The notes under the pieces: model-generated
What the model was told of the DNA's origin: nothing
The model's database searches: none
What the model saw: only the letters and a program-made list of their open reading frames with translations
Shown: one piece after another, positions 17,399-24,832 of the stretch
Position numbering within the stretch: the first letter of the stretch is position 1
Layout of the letters: every line of letters starts with the position of its first letter
Translations under genes and position numbers: made by a program
NCBI GenBank assembly: GCA_035252115.1
Contig: DATFDJ010000194.1
Coordinates: 1-64,000, forward strand
Direction of reading: 5' to 3'
Origin: Nitrospira_C sp035252115
GTDB lineage: Bacteria > Nitrospirota > Nitrospiria > Nitrospirales > Nitrospiraceae
Length of the DNA: 64,000 nt

Positions 17399-17532
17399 TG
17401 CTAACCTCCCTGTCATGCGGCTCCTGCCGCGTGAGCGCTCAGAATGTCCGGGACACTAAAAGGCGGCCCGTTGACGAGGCATCCTAAGGCTGCTATTGTC
17501 TATTTGTAAAATATATTGTTTATATACTTTGT

Positions 17533-17547
17533 ATAGTTAATATCTAT
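17533..17547. promoter_or_regulatory. candidate LysR operator in a divergent AT-rich promoter region
   Basis: The 171 bases between the truncated globin and LysR genes contain a markedly AT-rich block (about 17495-17560). Within it ATAG-N7-CTAT forms an inverted repeat, with the T-N11-A character expected of LysR boxes, about 22 bases upstream of the LysR start. Binding is inferred only from position and symmetry. Confidence 0.35.
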
Positions 17548-17569
17548 CATCAATCTTTTAGATGGCACT

Positions 17570-18514
17570 ATGGAACTGCGGCATCTCAGATACTTCATGG
17601 CTGTCGCCCGTGCGAAAAATTTTACCCGGGCGGCGGAGACACTGCATGTGTCGCAGCCGTCATTGTCCGTTCAGATCCGCGATCTTGAAGAAGAGATAGG
17701 AACGCCCTTGTTTGATCGACTCGGACGTACCGTGGAATTGACGCAGGCAGGCGCGGTATTCCTTGAACATGCTGAACGGGCGATGCGGGAACTGGAACAG
17801 GCAGCTCAGCTCGTCCGCGAGCTTCATGGAGCTCACCGCGGGAAATTGGTTGTCGGAACCTTGGCAACGGTCAATTCCTATCTGATCCCTCCGCTCGTAT
17901 CGAAATTCAAGCAACGGTTTCCCGGCATCCATCTTCAGGTCCATTCCCAACCGTCCGCAGACATCGTGGAAGGCGTGCTCGCCAATCGATTGGACCTCGG
18001 CCTCTGTCTGCTTCCCATTTCACATGATCGGCTTGCCACAGTACGGTTGTTCGAAGAACGGTTGGTACTGGTGACACCGGCCGACCATCCGGTCTCCCGC
18101 GCGCGCATCCGGATGCAGGAGTTGGGTGGGCTGCCGCTTGTCTTGATGCCGGCCGACTATTGTTTAAGAAAAATGGTTGAAGCCGAATGCGCAAAGGCGC
18201 GAGTCGAGACCGACGTGGTGCTCGAGATGACGTCTCCTGAAGGCATTCTTGAAGCGGTGGAGAATGGAGCGGGTCTGTCGATCTTGCCCGAACTTTATGT
18301 CCGAGGTCGCCTGGGCGGTACAAGGCTTCGTATGGTTGACCTCTATGATCCGGTCCCGCGCCATTGGGTAGGGATAGCCTATAAGCACAACCGCTATCAA
18401 AATCTGGCAGCCCAAGAGTTTGGATCCCTTTGCCGGTCCGTCATGGAAGACCTCCTCAGGAACCGCCAGGGCCGCGCAAGCGCTGCAGGTACCGCGATTG
18501 GCAAGGGCCGCTGA
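17570..18514 (+). CDS. LysR family transcriptional regulator
   Basis: A 314-residue LTTR. The N-terminal winged helix is textbook (MELRHLRYFMAVARAKNFTRAAETLHVSQPSLS), followed by the linker helix and a type 2 periplasmic-binding effector domain (GKLVVGTLATVNSYLIPPLV ... GAGLSILPELYV). Overall character is CynR/HcaR-like but the effector cannot be predicted. Because it is transcribed away from the exported truncated globin, that gene and itself are the obvious targets. Confidence 0.92.
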   Translation: MELRHLRYFMAVARAKNFTRAAETLHVSQPSLSVQIRDLEEEIGTPLFDRLGRTVELTQAGAVFLEHAERAMRELEQAAQLVRELHGAHRGKLVVGTLATVNSYLIPPLVSKFKQRFPGIHLQVHSQPSADIVEGVLANRLDLGLCLLPISHDRLATVRLFEERLVLVTPADHPVSRARIRMQELGGLPLVLMPADYCLRKMVEAECAKARVETDVVLEMTSPEGILEAVENGAGLSILPELYVRGRLGGTRLRMVDLYDPVPRHWVGIAYKHNRYQNLAAQEFGSLCRSVMEDLLRNRQGRASAAGTAIGKGR

Positions 18515-18519
18515 AGGCG

Positions 18520-18545
18520 ACAGGCTGTGCTGCCTGTTCCTTTCC
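18520..18545 (+). terminator. weak terminator after the LysR gene
   Basis: ACAGGC and GCCTGT form a 6 bp stem with loop TGTGCT, followed by the pyrimidine-rich TCCTTTCCTT. It starts six bases after the stop codon. The stem is short and the T tract imperfect. Confidence 0.4.
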
Positions 18546-18653
18546 TTGAAAGTTCTTTAACCCTCCGTTAAAATGCATTCCGATGATCCGATCCCGCCTT
18601 TGACACTCCGACGTCCGAATCTCGACTGCCGGCTTATGCCTAAGGAGGAGTTC

Positions 18654-19187
18654 ATGAATGCGATGGTACGAGTGGTCCTGCTGGCCTGTGTTTCTCTCAT
18701 AGAAGCCGGCGTCGCAGTGCCTTCGGTTTTGGCCGATCCCTATGAGTTAAGCAAAAACGACGTGATGGATCCGAAGAGCATCAAGAGTCCCGACATTTCA
18801 CTCTTCGGTGTGAAACTGGGCGACTCAGAGTCCAAAGCGCTCGACGTGCTCGTCAATGAGAAAATCCCCGGTGTCAAAGTGGAGCAGGAGGCCTTGTTCA
18901 TCTTTCTGCTGGATCAGCGGAAGCCCACGGGTCCAATGGCCGGAGTTCGCATACAAGACGGAAAGGTGGACCTCATCTTCGTCAACAATCGGTTTGCCTA
19001 TAAGATGAGAGGGATATTGCGGAACGTGCTCAATAGCGAGAGTCCCGAGGACGTCAGAAAACTACTGGGGCAAGAGGACTATGGGGATGAAAACGTGATG
19101 GGCGCCGTTCTGGCGTATGACAAACAAGGGTTCGTCATCAATTATTTGGGCAAAGATGTGAACATCGAGTTTTCGTCTCCCCACTGA
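18654..19187 (+). CDS. secreted hypothetical protein
   Basis: Not recognised. With the ATG at 18654, which has AAGGAGG seven bases upstream, the product is 177 residues with a signal peptide (MVRVVLLACVSLIEAGVAVPSVLA) and a mature domain of mixed alpha/beta character containing FGVKLGDSESKALDVLVNEK. That mature region resembles the lineage-specific domains that start with a GxxLGDS motif, but I cannot name the family. It stands alone between the LysR gene and the convergent dacA. Confidence 0.66.
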   Translation: MNAMVRVVLLACVSLIEAGVAVPSVLADPYELSKNDVMDPKSIKSPDISLFGVKLGDSESKALDVLVNEKIPGVKVEQEALFIFLLDQRKPTGPMAGVRIQDGKVDLIFVNNRFAYKMRGILRNVLNSESPEDVRKLLGQEDYGDENVMGAVLAYDKQGFVINYLGKDVNIEFSSPH

Positions 19188-19287
19188 TGCGGAGCTGTGC
19201 CTAGGAAGCTGCCGCTTACCTTCCTCTATCTTCATCCTCATCTTAGATACTGTATCCGGGGCCATGCGGGCGCATAGTGCTCTGGTG

Positions 19288-20214
19288 CTATTGAATGGAG
19301 TCGGAAGAACGAAGACCGTAGTTGATCAGACTCAACGCCGTATTCCAACGGCGATTGGAGTTGAGGATGACGAGGAGAAGGTCGCTGCCGTTATGCGACA
19401 CCTTTGCGATCAGGCATCGGCCCGCTTTGGACGTGAAGCCGGTTTTGATGCCCTCCACACCGGGGATGCGACCCAATAGTCTGTTCGTATTGTGGAAAGA
19501 ATAGGCATGGGTCCCATTGGCCGGCATGATGATGGCCCGCTCTTCTCGGACGAGCCGACGAAAGATCGGCTGCTCGAGGGCAATCACGCTCAAGCGTGCC
19601 AGATCTTCGGCGGTGGAGTAGTGATCAGGATGGTCGAACCCGCACGCATTGCTGAAATGCGTATCGCTCAATCCGAGCGCGCTCGCTTTGGCGTTCATCA
19701 AGCCGACGAATTGTGCTTCATCTCCACCCACATGTTCGACAGCGGCAAGACAGGCGTCATTGGCGGACACGATCAGCATCCCTTTTAAGAGGTCATCAAG
19801 CCGAAACACTTGACCCGCTTTGAGTCGGAGGTGGATCTTGTGCGCCTTAGCCGCCGTCGGGCTGACTGTCACGAGATCGTCAAGCCGTCCCTGCTCCAGA
19901 ATGACGAGCGCCGACATGATTTTGGTTAAGCTCGCCGGGGACAGCCGCTTGCCTGCCTCATGTTGATAGAGGATACGCCCGCTCTTGAGCTCCTTCAGTA
20001 AAATGCTATGGGCCGGGACATGCCGCCATGGCAGTGCGGAAGCGCCATGTTCAAGCCCTGGGACATTCCTCATCGTGCTGGAAGGCTGCTTCGACTGCGC
20101 GACGCCTGGGACGATGAAGACCGACAATAGAACCGCCAGAACCGCAGCGGCGCAGGTCACACTCGCTGCCTCACACGGTTCATGCGCAGACCGACCTTGG
20201 ACCAGCGCCCTCAT
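19288..20214 (-). CDS. dacA: D-alanyl-D-alanine carboxypeptidase (PBP5/DacA family)
   Basis: Trims the terminal D-Ala of peptidoglycan stem peptides (peptidase S11). With the start at 20214 the protein has 308 residues, a signal peptide (AAAVLAVLLSVFIVPGVAQS) and the three active-site motifs in order: SLTK (Ser95, Lys98), SAN in VSANDACLA and KTG in GIKTGFTSKAG. The C-terminal PBP5 beta domain and amphipathic anchor are missing or very short. The frame is open to 20265 but overlaps the gene upstream; GAGGGA lies about 12 bases before 20214. It follows two small genes on the same strand. Confidence 0.88.
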   Translation of the reverse strand: MRALVQGRSAHEPCEAASVTCAAAVLAVLLSVFIVPGVAQSKQPSSTMRNVPGLEHGASALPWRHVPAHSILLKELKSGRILYQHEAGKRLSPASLTKIMSALVILEQGRLDDLVTVSPTAAKAHKIHLRLKAGQVFRLDDLLKGMLIVSANDACLAAVEHVGGDEAQFVGLMNAKASALGLSDTHFSNACGFDHPDHYSTAEDLARLSVIALEQPIFRRLVREERAIIMPANGTHAYSFHNTNRLLGRIPGVEGIKTGFTSKAGRCLIAKVSHNGSDLLLVILNSNRRWNTALSLINYGLRSSDSIQ

Positions 20215-20230
20215 GCGTCTGTCGTCCCTC

Positions 20231-20431
20231 TTATAAAGTGAACGACTCCCGAACCTTACCGCCACGGAAGCCGCTATCGATGACTTTGTGGAAGAACCGA
20301 AGGAGATCGGCGAGGTCGATCCAGAAACCGCAATTCAAACAGCGGGCATAGAGACGCCGGTTTACCATCGTGTAATGCCGCTCGACCATCATGAAGCCTT
20401 TGCACTTGAGACAATGCATCGTCCGTCCCAT
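20231..20431 (-). CDS. small zinc-ribbon protein, 66 aa
   Basis: A 66-residue product with two CxxC knuckles (CLKCKGFMM at residues 7-15 and CLNCGFWIDL at about 31-40), the spacing of a zinc ribbon. Its ATG directly abuts the stop of the small membrane protein (TGAATG), and it ends 16 bases before dacA, so it is probably the middle gene of a three-gene transcript. Role unknown; nucleic-acid or protein binding is typical of such ribbons. Confidence 0.6.
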   Translation of the reverse strand: MGRTMHCLKCKGFMMVERHYTMVNRRLYARCLNCGFWIDLADLLRFFHKVIDSGFRGGKVRESFTL

Positions 20432-20635
20432 TCATCGGATACGGTTCATGACGAGGGCCAGACATCCCGCCAGCAGGCCCCCCCCGAAGATGGTGGTGGC
20501 AAAAGCCAGATACGGGCTCGAGTTGCCGGCCGGATGAGTGCCGTCGACCAAGTCGCGCACACCGCCCTGTACCATCAGGACCGAGAGGGTCAAGAGCGCT
20601 CCGATACCGAACCACCACGCAAAGGATCTCACCAC
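20432..20635 (-). CDS. small two-helix membrane protein, 67 aa
   Basis: Not recognised. The 67-residue product has two predicted transmembrane helices (FAWWFGIGALLTLSVLMVQGG at 5-25 and AFATTIFGGGLLAGCLALVM at 44-63) with a short loop between them. The stop is immediately followed by the start of the zinc-ribbon gene, a coupling that argues that both are real. Confidence 0.55.
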   Translation of the reverse strand: MVRSFAWWFGIGALLTLSVLMVQGGVRDLVDGTHPAGNSSPYLAFATTIFGGGLLAGCLALVMNRIR

Positions 20636-20760
20636 CGCCTCGAAGGCTCGGAGCGTCGACTCAAAATCCGCACCTGTCGGCCACTGTAGCCGAGGGATAC
20701 GGCACTGTCAAGAAGACGGTCGATTCATCTGGTCGAGCGGCAACGATGGAACGGTCGGCA

Positions 20761-21957
20761 TCACGGCGTAGCGGTTTTCAATGGCACAGTCCCTTTCAGA
20801 CCTCGGTGCAAAAAGATCGATACCGTTCCGTCTCCATTGTTCGCGGTGACCAAACCCGGCTCTTCCACGTCCTTGGTGGTCACGCGAAATGTCGCAAGCG
20901 CGAAGGGACCGGCTTTGGTGCGGTAGTTCCTGGGAGGATATTCGAACGTTCCGTCGCCGCGACCGAACAAAATCGACAAATCGCTGCTTTGGAGATTGAC
21001 GATCGCCACGTCCATGCGCTGATCTCCGTTGAAATCCCTCGCCAGGCCGAAATTCGGACCGGCGTCCGCACCGGAATCGTGACCGGCCTGAAACGTCCCG
21101 TTGCCGTTTCCCAGAAATGTCGAGAAACTGTCCCGTTCTCCATTGATGACCAGGAGATCGCGAATCTTATCGTTGTTGAAATCGGCAAAGCTGACTCCGA
21201 GCGGTCGTTTGCCGGAGCGATAATCGACCGGAGGCCGAAACGTTCCGTCGCCGTTTCCGATCCAGACCGAGACCGCATTGGACATCGGCCCGCCGTTCGT
21301 CACCACCAGATCCACCACGCCATCCCCGTTCAAATCAGACAGGGCGACCGATGTCGGAGTATCGCCGTACTCATACTGCCGGCCATGGCGGAATTCTCCG
21401 TTGCCGACCCCCAGAAATATTTTGATCTTGTCGTTGCGCAAGGCGACGACGAGATCCGCGACATGGTCGCCGTTCAAGTCATCGCTCGCCACGGCCACCG
21501 GGGTCCGATGGACCGGATACTGCGGACCCTCCTGGAATTTTCCGTCGGCCTGTCCGAAGAGGACGGCAATTTGATCGCTGCCCGAACAGGCGAGCACGAT
21601 ATCGGGGTACGGGTCGGCATTGAAGAGACCCATTCCGAGCGCGCGCGGTTCCTGGCACACGTGCAATTGAATCTGATCGCTGAACGTCCCGTCACCGTTG
21701 CCAATCAGGATCGACAGGGTATTACTCGCAATATTTGTCGTGACGAGATCGGTAAAGCCATCCTGGTTAATGTCGAAAGGTGTGATGGTCGTCGGATTCT
21801 TTCCCACCTTGTAACTGGCAAAGTAGTAGAGCGGATCCGGTGGCACATAGGGATCCTGCTTTGGACAACCGAGCGCACCGGTCAGGCAGAGAAAGGACCA
21901 GCCGATCACGGCAAGCCTGACTAAGATGGCGGGCTGGTGTGTCCATAACCGGCTCAT
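20761..21957 (-). CDS. FG-GAP/VCBS-repeat lipoprotein
   Basis: A 398-residue predicted outer-membrane or surface lipoprotein. The signal peptide ends in lipobox LTGALGC. The mature part is a series of about seven VCBS/FG-GAP repeats, each with an integrin-like calcium loop (for example DINQDGFTDLV, DLNGDGVVDLV, DFNNDKIRDLL, DFNGDQRMDVA) followed by SILIGNGDGTF-type turns, expected to fold as a seven-bladed beta-propeller. Such propellers bind calcium and partners; no enzymatic domain is present. An in-frame ATG nine codons upstream (21984) is possible. Confidence 0.85.
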   Translation of the reverse strand: MSRLWTHQPAILVRLAVIGWSFLCLTGALGCPKQDPYVPPDPLYYFASYKVGKNPTTITPFDINQDGFTDLVTTNIASNTLSILIGNGDGTFSDQIQLHVCQEPRALGMGLFNADPYPDIVLACSGSDQIAVLFGQADGKFQEGPQYPVHRTPVAVASDDLNGDHVADLVVALRNDKIKIFLGVGNGEFRHGRQYEYGDTPTSVALSDLNGDGVVDLVVTNGGPMSNAVSVWIGNGDGTFRPPVDYRSGKRPLGVSFADFNNDKIRDLLVINGERDSFSTFLGNGNGTFQAGHDSGADAGPNFGLARDFNGDQRMDVAIVNLQSSDLSILFGRGDGTFEYPPRNYRTKAGPFALATFRVTTKDVEEPGLVTANNGDGTVSIFLHRGLKGTVPLKTATP

Positions 21958-22174
21958 GAATACGCCTGCTTGGGATGTCGTCACGAGGCCGCCTCAGTCA
22001 AGCGTTCTTTGCACACCGAGTTCCGTTCATTGCGAGTATACCCATCAACGACTTCCCCCGGCAATGAAGGCAAGACGAGGCTTAAGCTCATCTCGACCGG
22101 GTCTTCTTGAACACCGGCTTTGAAAACCGGCTGCGATCTGAGGTACACTGGCGGTCTTTCGTAAGGAGGAGTCC

Positions 22175-22495
22175 ATGAGCAAGAGCGTGAGAATTGACCT
22201 GACCATGTACGGCATCGCCGAAGTGCTGCATTGGTGCCACGATCGCAATAAAGGCCGCGTCCCGGGTGTCGATACGGCGGGATTTGAAAAGATGAAGGCG
22301 TTGCTGGCGGAAAAACCTCAGTCTGGAGACTATTTCACGCTCGACCAGTTTTGGAAGAAAAAAGTCACGCTGGAATTGACCGAAGAAGAAGTGGCCACCA
22401 TCGATCGCTGTTTATACGATATCCCGAACTTCGACAATGAGCCGCTTCCGCAGATCCGCCACAAGTTTTGGCCGCACCAAGCAGCGACGCATTGA
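22175..22495 (+). CDS. hypothetical protein, 106 aa
   Basis: Not recognised. The 106-residue protein starts after a strong SD (AAGGAGGA, about seven bases from ATG). It is soluble, with LTMYGIAEVLHWCHDR at the N-terminus and an acidic segment VTLELTEEEVATIDRCLYDIPNFDNEP. The good ribosome binding site, single-gene context and clean composition support it as a real gene. Function unknown. Confidence 0.68.
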   Translation: MSKSVRIDLTMYGIAEVLHWCHDRNKGRVPGVDTAGFEKMKALLAEKPQSGDYFTLDQFWKKKVTLELTEEEVATIDRCLYDIPNFDNEPLPQIRHKFWPHQAATH

Positions 22496-22508
22496 GGCCC
22501 GCACCGGA

Positions 22509-22559
22509 TGACCTGCTTCTCCAGTCGGGTATCCGGCCGGCTGGTATGGAAGCAGGTCA
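22509..22559. terminator. hairpin between convergent genes
   Basis: TGACCTGCTTC and GAAGCAGGTCA form a perfect 11 bp outer stem enclosing an inner CCAG/CTGG stem. It lies between the stop codons of two converging genes (22495 and 22564). There is no T run on either side, so it may be a bidirectional barrier or processing site more than a classical terminator. Confidence 0.45.
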
Positions 22560-22563
22560 GGCG

Positions 22564-23562
22564 CTAGAGCGTTCCTTCTCCTTTCAAATAGCGCCGGAAC
22601 CGGTCCATCAATTCGGCCCCTAGCGTTCCACCTTCCGGCTTCTTGGTTTCCGGATCGGCGAAGTGTCCTCTGATTTCTTTCAACCGCCTCTCGGCCTGCT
22701 CATTGCCCTGTAACCGCCTGGTCTTTTCCAGGGCCGTATCGAACGCGTCGAACGTGAGTTCCTTGTACCCGAAAGAGCGGATCCGCTTGACGGCCTTCAT
22801 CATCGCCTGATTGCGAAATTCGGTCAGGTGATCGGAGTCGATTTCCTTCAATCCTAATTTCCTGGCGCGTCGTTCGGCGGCTTTTCGAATCCCGCTTCGC
22901 ACGAAATCCGGCGAGGTCTGCAATCGCTTCCAGGCCTCGTCGGTCCAGGCGATTCGTTCTTGCGGCGCATCCCACAACTGTCTGAGAACCTGCTCGTCGA
23001 TTTCAGCAATGCCTCTCTCTCGGGCAAGTTCCTCCGTATCACGCTTCAACATGTCGGTCACGAATTCAACGGCAATCGGGGGAGACTGCTTCAGCTTGTC
23101 CTGTAACCGGGCCATCGCCCCCTCGGTCCAGGGAAGCGGCGGCGCACTGGCCTCACGCACTTCTCCCATCGCTTCGACTTTCTCGAAGAGATCGACGTTG
23201 ACTTCCATATGGCCGCCTTCTTTCGCGACCTCTTCGGCGATCTGCCTGATGATACCCCGCATGAACTCGGGAACGCCGTTCAGCCGCTCTTTCGCCGCGG
23301 CGGTCCAGGGCAAGCGCCCTTGTGCCATGGCTTCCGCCGCCTCCGCCATGCCGGACGCGCCGCCCATCCCTCCCATCATCTGACTCTTGAACTGGTCGAG
23401 CACCGTCTCGGTGATTTCCGACAGACCCAATTCCCTGGCTTTTTTCTCGGCGAGCCGGCGGACCATTCCGCGCAGAAACATCGGCGCCCGTTCCATGCGC
23501 TTGAGAGCTCCCTCGGTCCAACGGACTTCCGCAGCAACCGTATGGTCGGCATCGTGATTCAT
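22564..23562 (-). CDS. protein with four PCP-reductase-like (PCP_red) repeats
   Basis: A 332-residue protein built of repeated ~45-residue units beginning W(T)xxAxxRLxxxPxFxR and continuing RxxAExxAxxxGxxEI. Four copies start at Trp15, Trp86, Trp145 and Trp206. The unit matches the PCP_red domain, otherwise known from the C-terminus of the light-independent protochlorophyllide reductase subunit BchB/ChlB. There are no nitrogenase-like domains and no bacteriochlorophyll genes in the window. A GMGGASG hinge separates repeats one and two. It is the last gene of the long pheA-to-HU minus-strand run, 18 bases after HU. Function unknown. Confidence 0.8.
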   Translation of the reverse strand: MNHDADHTVAAEVRWTEGALKRMERAPMFLRGMVRRLAEKKARELGLSEITETVLDQFKSQMMGGMGGASGMAEAAEAMAQGRLPWTAAAKERLNGVPEFMRGIIRQIAEEVAKEGGHMEVNVDLFEKVEAMGEVREASAPPLPWTEGAMARLQDKLKQSPPIAVEFVTDMLKRDTEELARERGIAEIDEQVLRQLWDAPQERIAWTDEAWKRLQTSPDFVRSGIRKAAERRARKLGLKEIDSDHLTEFRNQAMMKAVKRIRSFGYKELTFDAFDTALEKTRRLQGNEQAERRLKEIRGHFADPETKKPEGGTLGAELMDRFRRYLKGEGTL

Positions 23563-23580
23563 ACGTGTCCTATTTACACA

Positions 23581-23865
23581 CTACTGGTTGAGCAATTCCT
23601 TCAGTTCCTTTCCGGCCTTGAAGAACGGAACTTTCTTGGCCGGAACCGCGACTGTGGCGCCCGTCTTGGGATTACGCCCTTCCTTCATCCGGCGCGACCG
23701 CAGCCGGAAACTGCCAAAGCCGCGAATCTCGGTCTTATCCCCGTTCTTCAGAGAGTCCCGGACGCAGTCGAAGATCGTGTTGACCACAATTTCGGCCTGC
23801 CGTTTCGTCAAGGTCGTCACCTGTTCCGAGACTCGCTCAATGATCTGGGCCTTCGTCATATCCAT
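23581..23865 (-). CDS. HU/IHF family DNA-binding protein
   Basis: A 94-residue nucleoid protein. The family pattern is complete: N-terminal helices (MTKAQIIERVSEQVTTLTKRQAEIVV), GDKTEIRGFGSFRLRSRRMKEGRNPKTG with the DNA-intercalating arm proline in RNPKTG, and VPFFKAGKELK. IHF-beta-like features (IRGFGSFRLRSR) are present. Translation may start at the second Met (23859). It lies between sppA and the PCP_red gene; a second HU paralogue is at 48011. Confidence 0.92.
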   Translation of the reverse strand: MDMTKAQIIERVSEQVTTLTKRQAEIVVNTIFDCVRDSLKNGDKTEIRGFGSFRLRSRRMKEGRNPKTGATVAVPAKKVPFFKAGKELKELLNQ

Positions 23866-23910
23866 CTCCCCTTTCCCTACGAATGAACCGGCGCCCGCTT
23901 CGCCAGCGTC

Positions 23911-24807
23911 CTAAAACGCCATGAGATACTTCAGGCTGACGCCCGAATTGAAGTCCAGTTTGGGGAACAGCGCCGGCAGCCGTGATTCAATCAGCTCCCT
24001 GATCGAAAAACGGCGGCGCGGTTCCACCACCTTCGGTTCTCCCTCGATGCCGGCCAGATCGGCCGCCAGTTGAATCGCATCCTCCAAATTGCCCAACTCA
24101 TCGACCAGTTTCATTTCCTTGGCCTGCCGGCCTGTGAAAATACGTCCGTCGGCCAGAGCCTGAACGGCGGACACCTCCATGGCACGACCTTCCGCCACGG
24201 CATCGATGAATTGCTTGTGGACGTCGTCCATGACAGACTGCAGCAGCGCATGTTCCTCGTCGCTCATTTTGCGGAGCGGCGAACCGACATCTTTGAACTT
24301 TCCGCTTTTGACGACGATGCCCTCGACACCGATCTTTTTCAGAAGCCCCTCGACGTTTGCCGTCTCCATGATGACGCCGATGCTGCCGGTCAATGTCCCT
24401 GGGTTGGCGATGATCCGATCCGTCGCCGCGGCAATGTAGTATCCGCCGGAGGCCGCGACGGTTCCCATAGAGGCGATGACCGCTTTGCTGTTCCTATTCC
24501 GCACCCGCTGCACCGCGTCGTAGATTTCCTGCGAAGGCACCACTCCGCCTCCCGGGCTGTCGATGCGCAACACAATCGCTTTGATCGTCGGATTCTCCCC
24601 GAAACGCTTGAGTTCCGTCACGGTGGATTGTGCGTCCAGAATCACGCCTTCCACCCGCACCAAGGCGATGCGATCTTCGGTGGAAAGATCGAGATCGGGA
24701 AAGAGCACATTCAGCAGAAACAGCAGCCCGAGCGCCCCCACGATCAACCAGAACACCTTGCGCTTCAGGGGCCACTTGGTCGGTTTCTTTGTCGTCTCAT
24801 CGTCCAT
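23911..24807 (-). CDS. sppA: signal peptide peptidase SppA, short form
   Basis: Membrane-bound serine protease that degrades cleaved signal peptides. The ATG at 24807 lies just after the rpsA stop and gives 298 residues with one N-terminal transmembrane helix (VFWLIVGALGLLFLLNVLF). The catalytic Ser is in VAASGGYYIAAA (Ser120) and the Lys in SGKFKDVGSP (Lys172), a 52-residue spacing that matches the single-domain Bacillus-type enzyme (Ser147/Lys199). The oxyanion and fold motifs LRIDSPGGGVVPSQEIYDAV and LTGSIGVIM are intact. Confidence 0.93.
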   Translation of the reverse strand: MDDETTKKPTKWPLKRKVFWLIVGALGLLFLLNVLFPDLDLSTEDRIALVRVEGVILDAQSTVTELKRFGENPTIKAIVLRIDSPGGGVVPSQEIYDAVQRVRNRNSKAVIASMGTVAASGGYYIAAATDRIIANPGTLTGSIGVIMETANVEGLLKKIGVEGIVVKSGKFKDVGSPLRKMSDEEHALLQSVMDDVHKQFIDAVAEGRAMEVSAVQALADGRIFTGRQAKEMKLVDELGNLEDAIQLAADLAGIEGEPKVVEPRRRFSIRELIESRLPALFPKLDFNSGVSLKYLMAF

Positions 24808-24832
24808 CACAGTCCGGCCGCTTCCCCACATA

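Noticed and set aside
20746..21924. 392-codon open frame on the plus strand
   Set aside because: Antisense to the VCBS-repeat lipoprotein; its regularity mirrors the repeat pattern of that gene.
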